From the NCBI GenBank assembly GCA_958510825.1, contig OY294047.1, positions 48,157,365-48,221,364 of the forward strand: 64,000 nt of DNA, in the 5' to 3' direction. The stretch is from Brachypterus glaber (taxonomy: Eukaryota > Arthropoda > Insecta > Coleoptera > Kateretidae). The notes below the pieces were generated by a model. That model had not been told where the DNA came from and did no database searches. It saw nothing but the letters and a program-made list of their open reading frames with translations. A program made the position numbers and the translations under genes. Shown here in pieces: positions 56,600-64,000 of the stretch. Positions within the stretch are counted from its first letter, which is position 1; each line of letters starts with the position of its first letter.

Positions 56600-57037
56600 T
56601 CAACACAGACTGCAGCTGTTGCTCCATCTGTTGACGTCCGCTTGTTATAGACGATTCGTCATCCTGCCCCTTCTCTTACTTAAAACTTGATGTTGTTTTA
56701 AAATCGAGTCAAGACGAGTAATCTCGATCTCTCGATACTCATAACTTTACCTGATACCACTTAGCTGATGAAAATTGTTCAAGACATTTTGCAAATCGCT
56801 TAAACAAATAAGAAAACCTGCTATAATCACAAACCGTGAAAAGTGGGTCATATTCCTGTAAAATAAGTAGCGTTTCAGCAGGATTAAATTCAGGAAACAA
56901 TTGCAATGCACAGCTTCCTTGATTTTATACGAAGTAATACCTATTATGTAATGGGAGAAATAGTAAAAAGTTTAACGAGAAAAATAATCATATTCTGTTT
57001 TACATTAGAATCTGAAATAAATTTATTTGTGAAGAAG
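56600..57037. other. Non-coding stretch
   Basis: Nothing recognised. Confidence 0.45.
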
Positions 57038-57782
57038 CTCTACACGCTAATCTTGAATACAAATTAAGTTTTAGTGACTTGCCAACGTAAACCAACAGTC
57101 AGTCCTGTTAGTAGGAAGTCTACACATTATAAAATCATTGACAGTTAAATCTGAGGTGCCCGCTTTCGGAAGATAATGGACTTTTTTCATCAGAAATGAC
57201 CACAGTCGACCACAGTTCTTCATTTTATATTGTTTTAGCTTATTCTATATAAATTTTGATCGGAGAATTTAAATCCATTCAGAGGAACGGTCTGTTGATT
57301 TCCATTTCGGAAAAAAGTATCACTGAGGTTTTTCGCATCTTATTTTCTCAAAAAATATGCATATTAGTGTATCGATTATTGACAAATTATTTGTCAAATA
57401 ATTATTATTACTGAATTATTTTTCTGACACATTATGACAGATATTTAATACACTGCACTACATTTTTTTTAGAAAATAACCTACCAAATACATCTGCAAC
57501 TATTTTTTTTTAATTGAGAATTGATAGACTATATTTGTGAACGGATTTGAAATCTCTGACCGAAATTTATATAGAGTATTTTAAAACAGTATAAAATAAA
57601 ATTTTAAAAACCCGCTATGGTCATTTATAAGAAAAAAAGTCCATTATCTTCCGAATCCGAGCACCTCAGATTCTACTGCCAATGATTTTATAATGTGTAG
57701 ACCTCCTACTAGCAGGATTAACTCTTGGTTTGCATTGGCAAGTACCTAAAATTTAATTTGTTTTTAAGATTAGTGTGACTAG
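57038..57782. mobile_element. Foldback element, 150-bp arms
   Basis: Left arm 57038-57195 and right arm 57622-57782: ACACGCTAATCTTGAA/AAGATTAGTGTG outward, and ATTATAAAATCATTG/CAATGATTTTATAAT, GGAAGATAATGGACTTTTTT and its inverse inward. 745 bp, non-coding. Confidence 0.82.
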
Positions 57783-58560
57783 TTACACTGGAAAAAGTAG
57801 GAGCATAATAAGAGTTTTAGAATTAGATTGTATCACCAGCGGAACAGTTGCAAGCACCTTGTCAAAACATCGGCACTAGGCACTAATTTGAAACGTTATG
57901 AAAAGGATAGTTGTGTGATCACGTGAATAGGCAACCATTAATACACCTGCATAATTTATTAAATTTAAAAGTCTATCTATCTCCAAAACTTTATATTCTA
58001 GCAAAAAACTGTATATAGCATTTTTTATAGGGCTTAAAAACAGCTTTCATTTAAAATATAATTTTTTGAAATCAGGTTATAAATAAGTGAGATAAGCTAA
58101 AAAAACCTTTTACTGCTTTAAACGCCAATATCTCGAAAACAGTGCATTTAAGGAAAAAATCGTTAGTAACATATTTTGACCAGTTAAAAATTATCTTTTA
58201 TATAAGTTAATTAATAAAATACAATAATAATTTCCTTAATTATAACCAAAAAACGCTAAAAATAGGAGTTTTACCCCATTCTTACCCCCTTACCCCCAAT
58301 CGTTTACCCCCAAAATCTAATTAGCTCTTCGGAATACGATTAAATAAGTTAAGAATTGACAGTAAATTCTTAACTTATTTAACTCTTCTTAACCGGCTAA
58401 AGCTTCATATAATGGTTTAGGTCCGTGGCATTTTGAATGCACGTTACTGTACACCCTAAATTGTGGCGATTTGCATTTTGGGAACAAGTGAACAGATAAC
58501 AGTGACCACATCAATAGATGGCACCATGCTTTTATATCTATCTAACGTTTTATTTGAATA
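57783..58560. other. AT-rich non-coding stretch
   Basis: Nothing recognised. Confidence 0.45.
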
Positions 58561-58565
58561 TTAGC

Positions 58566-58659
58566 AACATACAGGATACACAGTGCTGATGATTCCCAAA
58601 AAGGATGAAATGGTACTATTCACTGTTTCCTGTCCATTTGATTTTAACGACAGATAGAT
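58566..58659 (+). pseudogene. Short fragment related to the 33.6-kb frame
   Basis: Reads HTGYTVLMIPKKDEMVLFTV and then a few codons to TAG. By eye it is about 75 percent identical at the DNA level to 33681-33740. YTVLMIPKK..LFTV recalls YSLVIIPKN..LFSV of MPC2. Too short to be a gene. Confidence 0.35.
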
Positions 58660-58710
58660 AACTCTCGAATTTTTATTGTTTATAGTTATTACTAGATAAA
58701 CCAAGCCGGT

Positions 58711-58790
58711 CTAGCCTTTTTATTGGCCAAAAAGAATGATGGCTTCTTACTTGGTCAATAAAAAGGACAGAATGGCTAAATTTAGTTAGT
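58711..58790. repeat. Hairpin (CTTTTTATTGGCCAA)
   Basis: Inverted CTAGCCTTTTTATTGGCCAA and TTGGTCAATAAAAAGGACAG. Confidence 0.55.
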
Positions 58791-59209
58791 GATAATTGTG
58801 CCTGAATCACCCAAATTTGCAACTCAAATCCAAAGTTAAAGCAAAAATTTTATTTTACTGTATAATTTTAAAATTTCTTTCAAAATTCTGCTAATTAAAT
58901 TTTGAAAAAAATTACAGTGTAGTAATCAAGGAGATTGTAAAAGGACAACTTGGTTACCACAAAAGTATAAACCAGATTTCTAAATGTATTCTAAAAGCAT
59001 TTTCTTGGTTTTTGTATTTAATAAGCGTATTATATTTTTCTTAGAATGAAAAGTAATTCCTTCTTTAGTATATTTTCCGATTTTTCCTTTTTATTAATAA
59101 TTCTACATTTAGTAATTTTAAAACCAAAAGCTGCTCTGTATGATAAAATAAAATTCAACTGGAAAATATGAAAATATTATTACTGGGAAATAAAATACAT
59201 TATAGAAAT

Positions 59210-59880
59210 AATATACAGAGAGGTCCAAAAGTCACCCCCCCCCTCTTAACTTTTGAACCAGTTGAGATATCGACTTAAAATTTGGAACTTTTAAATAAGA
59301 CAACTTAAAGTATCTTTTAGCATATATTTAATACTTTCAGCTCTTAAAATGTGGGTAGGGGCATGGGGACACATTTTTTTAATGGAAAGGGGGGTCGTGT
59401 AATACATCATTTTAAAGCTTATAAAATTCTACATTTAACTCCATATTTTTAAATTAAAAAAAAAAAATTGGGTTTAAAATGGGGTTGAAAATGGGTATTA
59501 ATGTCAAAATTCCTCTAAAAAAATACAAATAATTTTTTAAAAATGCCTAATTTCATCATAAAAAAAGGTCAATTATACTTTTAAACTAATTTTAGTTGAC
59601 ATAAATAAAAATTTATAAAAAAAACTTAAAAAATCGAATGTTTTAGCACAAAAAATTGAAAAATCAAAACCTTAAAAAACATTTAAAAAAAAATTTAAAA
59701 TGTTAGTTTAAATAGAGAATTTTATAAGCTTTAAAATGATGTATCACACGACCCCCCATTCCATTAAAAAAAATGTCCCCTCATGCCCCACTGCCCACAT
59801 TTTAAGAGATGAAAATATCAAATATATGCTAAAAGATAGTTTAAGTTGTCTTATTTAAAAGTTCCAAATTTGAAATTGCA
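59210..59880. mobile_element. Foldback element related to the 16.7-kb MITE
   Basis: Long imperfect palindrome: GGGGTCGTGTAATACATCAT near 59394 against ATGATGTATCACACGACCCC near 59738; ATATTTAATACTTTCAGCTC against GAAAATATCAAATATATGC. Left end TACAGAGAGGTCCAAAAG. Shares internal blocks with 16669-17074. Confidence 0.78.
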
Positions 59881-59997
59881 TAAATCTCCATATAAGATGA
59901 AAAACGCTATTCAGAGAAGTAGGAGAACGTGGGCTACATGGGACAGCGGCGGAATGGCCAGATGGGCAGAATACCTTCCTTGCCTTTCGGGCCATCG

Positions 59998-60117
59998 AAA
60001 TAGTATATTATTTACCAAGTGAGAAAAGTTTAACATTTTTGACCTTCGCTAGCGCGAAGCCCGCAAGACGCGGTCTGAAATGTTAAATCTTCACTCAAGT
60101 GGAAAATATAGTATTTT
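59998..60117. mobile_element. Small palindrome with CpG-rich loop (PAL copy 4)
   Basis: Arms AATAGTATATTATTTACCAA/GTGAGAAAAGTTTAACATTT and AAATGTTAAATCTTCACTCA/AGTGGAAAATATAGTATT. The loop includes CGCTAGCGCGAAGCCCGC. About 120 bp. Confidence 0.75.
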
Positions 60118-60331
60118 TTTCACTAGCAGTACAATTAACTAGCTATTTATTTATTTATTTTACTAAAATTTAATGAAAATGCTTATAAATTTAAAATATC
60201 ACGCTGGCCGTTCGCCGCCATTAAAAAAACAAATGAATAACTTGACATTTCTGGCAGAAATTTTCTGGTGATCTGCTAAAATTATTAAGTTAGAAAGTGT
60301 TTCCGTGTTAAGTGTAATAAAATATATAAAA
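60118..60331. other. Possible 5' flank of a transposon gene
   Basis: AT-rich except CACGCTGGCCGTTCGCCGCC near 60201; precedes the frame at 60332. Confidence 0.3.
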
Positions 60332-60460
60332 ATGGAAAGTGAAATGCAAAGTGATGATTCTGGTACTCCTCCAGAAATAAGGGGACAGGCGAAAACTGTG
60401 AGGGAGAATGTATTGCCTCAAAAATCAATATATAGGGGTTGTACCTCTAGTAATCTATGA
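60332..60460 (+). pseudogene. N-terminal fragment resembling tyrosine-recombinase (Crypton-like) proteins
   Basis: MESEMQSDDSGTPPEIRGQA followed by KTVRENVLPQKSIYRG, then a stop. The pattern of an acidic start, PPEIR and LLPxKS before an aromatic residue is one I associate with insect repeat proteins carrying a phage-integrase-like SAM domain. Only 42 codons remain, with no catalytic part in the window. Assignment is tentative. Confidence 0.35.
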
Positions 60461-61275
60461 TCCTTACGGTAATATATGGGTTGTATAATCTATGGTTGAA
60501 TATGATGAACCAATGATTTTCACTTTTCGAAGTGTTTTTTGTAAAACAAGCAATAAATAAATTTGGTGCCTAAAGACACTTGTAAATAGCAATTTAATCA
60601 GAAATTTTATATGAAGATAGTTTTAATATATTTATTTTGCCCAATTTAACTATTTGTGCTTATAAAATTTATCTTGTAATGGCAGGAATGTAAACAATTT
60701 ATGGTTTAATTGAAACTAGTACAATATTAAGATTATTTTTGAATAATTTATCAATTTACAAAGCTGTAACAACAAAAATAATTATTTCCGGTATAACCTG
60801 ATAATATATTCTAAAATTCATTGAATTATAATAAAAACCTCAAAAAAATCTTATACTTCCGGTATAACCGGCAAGTGCTAGGATCTAAACAATATGTCAA
60901 AAAGCGCACTATAATATTCTGTATTTTATTTTTTTATTTTTATTCTATAATTTTGCCAAAAAATTATTAACTTATATAAACAATTACAGAAGATATAGAC
61001 TTTGGGCCGCTGCGCCGTATTTTAAAATTATAAACCGGTCCCTATGCCCAAAATTTATAAATATTGATTAATATTAGTCCAAAAGGGTCCTATTAGTTTT
61101 ATTTAATGTGTTTATTTAATAAATTATACAAAAATATTATTGGTTCTAGGCCCTCATTCAGTTTAAAAATTATTCGTCCCTTGAATTTTAAATACAAGCT
61201 TTTATGATATAATTATCTTTTAAACTTTAAAGGTGCTCGGAAAATGTGCAATATTTAGAAAAAAAATGCCTGCAG
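60461..61275. other. AT-rich non-coding stretch
   Basis: Nothing recognised. Confidence 0.45.
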
Positions 61276-61650
61276 CACTATATATAGTAGTGTCATTTTC
61301 AAGTAGTATACCGGCTGGAGTGTGATTCGACCCGTGGCATACTAATATTTATAGAATCACTTGTAAATCACAGAAAAAATAAATAAAATGACAAAACACG
61401 GCGCCTATGAGATGTTGACTGTACACATTTTAAGTTACGACTCGCCGTTCGCTGATATTCTTGATGGATTCCTTTAAAAAGTGAGAGCAATTTCCTATGG
61501 ACGTACGTTGTATTCTTACTTCAACCAACGTTTTAGCCCTTGCTTCTTGATAAGCCGCAGTGTAGTAATAAAAGAGATAGATAATATTAGGTTTGTCCGT
61601 GATAACTCCTACCATTCGCATTCTTAAAATGACACTACTGTATAGTGGAA
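61276..61650. mobile_element. Probable MITE with CACTATA..GTAGTGTCATTTT ends
   Basis: CACTATATATAGTAGTGTCA on the left and TGACACTACTGTATAGTG on the right are inverted. The interior includes a 63-codon minus frame (61430-61621) of no known family. Confidence 0.55.
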
Positions 61651-62800
61651 TACAGTTTATTTTTTCTTATGAGATTCAAAATTTTATTTGCTGATAACAA
61701 TATAATGTCTTTAAGGTTTCGGGTCGCTCATGGCCATGGGCTCACTTAATTTAAAATAAATAAATTTTTCTCATGTTGAACCCTGCCTCATTTTGTCCCA
61801 TTTTCCCCTACGTAATTTATTAAAGCCGAACAAAAGTTCTAATTTTCTTGAAAAGTAAATGACAGGTGGTAAAATGCCATTTTCCTAAAACGGTTATCTA
61901 GATAGTTTAGTTTGATAAAATGAGAGAAAATCGAGAAAATTTAAATTTGAAAATTGTTGGATAATTGAAAACTGGAAAACTTCTCTCCGGTAGGTTTTAG
62001 TTCTTTTCTACAATTACATTCCAAAACTTAAAGTTTACAGATAGTAAATTCCAGGGCCGTCACATAAAAAATCGTGTGTAACGGAATAAGCTCCTTTACA
62101 ATTTTTTAAATTTGCCAAAAAAAAATCATAGAGACATAATTTTTGCACCAAATTGTTCAGAATTTAGAGCTTAATTAAACAACATCAATAACTAAAAATA
62201 GGAAAATGCCGACAAGAGGTCCTTTTTTCCTTTCCACCTTACATATTATGTTCTGTTGCATTTATAATTAAACAATTAAAGCCATAAAAAACACGTTTAA
62301 CGATAAATAAGTCAAAGTTTTAAAAATTTTGTTCGACTTTTAAGTTTTTTAAAATGAGGCATAATTTTTACGCCATGTCTGTAGTAACGTTCCATAAATA
62401 AGGTGCGTCAGACACTTTGTCTGTGGCAGAGGGTAAAATGATAGCGATGTTGTGACCCCATGAGAAAATATCAAAATATTCCACTCGAGAGATTTAAGAT
62501 TTGATTATAACATCATAATGATCTATTCATATCGCAGGCTCTGATTCAGAGCTATCTATATATCCTTTTCCCTTTGATCCCTTTAGTTATATCCTATTTA
62601 GTTAGTTAAAGTAACTATCCCCTTATAAGTCTTCCGAAAGGATAAACTCATATGAGTCGAAGAAATCAGTGTTTGTTTGATCGTAGCCTAATTTAATTTT
62701 ATTTCAAAAACGTTAAATAAACAACATAGCACCAATATACAAGTCTGTCCCTTCCCCTTTAGCCTAGGAACGGCTAAGATATTAACTCGTAAATAACATA
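61651..62800. other. AT-rich non-coding stretch
   Basis: Nothing recognised. Confidence 0.45.
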
Positions 62801-63560
62801 ACCCAAATAATTTTTGGTGTGCCTATATTTGATATCTTAATGGAATCATTTTAAAGCTCATAAATTTCTCTATTCGGCCATTTATTTTTATTTTTTCAAT
62901 TTGTTGCTTTTTAAAAGGTGATGAAAATGGTAATTTTAATCAAATTTTTTAAGAATAAATAGTTTTTTTTGTTAAATGATGGAGTTCATTAGGGAACGTT
63001 CAACTATTACGTACCAAAATTCATACACTTCATACCCCGATTCTCGCTTTATTTAAGGCTGTAGCGATTTCATATTTTGGCTACCCGCCCTAACACATCC
63101 CTTATTAGGGAGGGTATCCAAAATATGAAATCTCTGTAATCTATAATAACACGAGAACCGGGGTATGAAATGTATCAATTTTGGTACAATTTGCTATACG
63201 TAATACTTAAACGTTCCCTTATATAAAAACGTGAATCATACTTTCAAACTAATTTTAAATGACATAAATGAATTTTAAAAAGAAAATCTAACAAATTCGC
63301 ATTTTTTTATAAAAAAAATAAAAAAATAAAACATTTTATTGTCGAAAAGAGCATTTGATAAGATTTAAAATGATGTATTACATGATCCCCTTTTAAATTT
63401 AAGAAAAATGTTTCCCTTTGCCTCCTGCCTCCGAAACATATCAAATATATACCATAAAATTATTTGGCGTATGTTATTTACGTGTTACAAATTTCAAGTC
63501 AATATCTCAAACCTTTCAAAAGTTAAAGTGGGCGGTCTATACACGCACTGTATGACAACA
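62801..63560. mobile_element. Diverged foldback element split by a MITE
   Basis: Blocks TTTGATATCTTAATGG, ATCATTTTAAAGCTCATAAA, AAAATGATGTATTACATGAT and CATATCAAATATATACC match 59210-59880 in order. Interrupted by 62991-63219. The right end ACACGCACTGTA recalls the termini at 32046. Confidence 0.6.
62991..63219. mobile_element. Palindromic MITE, second copy of the 17500 family
   Basis: AGGGAACGTTCAACTATTAC and GTAATACTTAAACGTTCCCT are inverted, with CACTTCATACCCCG inside. 229 bp. Confidence 0.85.
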
Positions 63561-63622
63561 CATAAAGGACAACGGATGTAAGTGAAAAATTACAATGAAA
63601 ATATGAAGTAAACCGGAATAAT

Positions 63623-63728
63623 ATAAAGAACTTTCACTTTCGGGTTTAGACCGTGAAAATCCATTAACACGGTCTAAACCCGAAAATGAAAGTTCTTTAT
63701 ATCTTAATGGCCGTGAAAGCTTAAAATC
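63623..63728 (+). mobile_element. Penelope-derived hairpin fragment with 14-bp target duplication
   Basis: TAAACCGGAATAAT flanks it at 63609-63622 and 63729-63742. The insert's right part matches 44784-44850 downstream of the Penelope frame (CATTAACACGGTCTAAACCC to GAAAGCTTAAAATC). Its left part is the inverse of the same segment, forming a 30-bp stem (63626-63655 with 63668-63697, one G-T pair) around AAAATCCATTAA. Confidence 0.85.
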
Positions 63729-63834
63729 TAAACCGGAATAATCAAAAAATGTCTTATTTGGTTAAAACATTACAACAAACGCCTACTTTTTGGTGGTTAA
63801 GTCATCCAATTTTTACTTTTTTAAAGTAATATTT

Positions 63835-63899
63835 GTGTAGCCAATCACGCATCGCATTCTTATGTTTTATGTTCTTATGCAAGCTTCTGGATAGGCCTA
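63835..63899 (-). mobile_element. Truncated copy of the 13590 MITE
   Basis: Reverse complement GGCCTATCCAGAAGCTTGCA with ACATAAGAATGCGATGC and GATTGGCT matches 13590-13655. Confidence 0.65.
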
Positions 63900-64000
63900 A
63901 ACTCCTACAACTTGCAGTAACCACCATTATTCTAACGTATTTACTTAGAAAAAAGCAGTATTTGTCCATAGCAACTTTTACACGTCAGCCCTTATGTAAT

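Overview
The window looks like AT-rich, repeat-laden insect nuclear DNA, possibly from a beetle, although the order cannot be fixed from sequence alone. The evidence is intron-containing genes for a protein phosphatase 6 catalytic subunit and mitochondrial pyruvate carrier subunits, a Penelope-like element, a CR1/Jockey-like LINE, and dozens of small inverted-repeat elements. I see no bacterial, viral or CRISPR features, and I recognised no tRNA or rRNA genes.

Genes are concentrated in the first 6 kb. On the minus strand, three exons encode about two thirds of a PP6/PpV phosphatase, which runs off the left edge. About 520 bp away on the opposite strand lie two tandem mitochondrial pyruvate carrier 2-like genes (A at 2611-3148, B from 3548) that share the same exon phases. 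B is closer to canonical MPC2. A is diverged and lacks the lysine of the IIPKN motif. A palindromic CRE and a CACGTG E-box lie just upstream of B. The last exon of B was not located.

From about 6 to 64 kb I find no complete host gene. This stretch consists of layered mobile DNA: long foldback elements, MITEs with 8-bp target duplications (hAT type), CAGGG-ended elements next to microsatellites, and nested insertions. The large intact reading frames are a truncated Penelope-like reverse transcriptase/GIY-YIG endonuclease (43.6-44.7 kb) and a 756-codon LINE reverse transcriptase (51.6-53.8 kb, minus). Several short GC-richer open frames (10.1, 24.5-24.8, 33.6, 56.5 and 60.3 kb) could be isolated exons or transposon gene fragments and are marked as tentative.

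The most interesting material is: hammerhead-like core motifs at Penelope-type 3' ends (three places); a 106-bp Penelope-derived hairpin flanked by a 14-bp target duplication at 63.6 kb; a Penelope copy lodged in the centre of a palindromic repeat; four ~100-bp palindromes with CpG-rich loops; an element built from repeated GGGTTAACTGG motifs; and a foldback element carrying a TAATGTC satellite. All coordinates were read by eye; element boundaries are good to a few bases at best.
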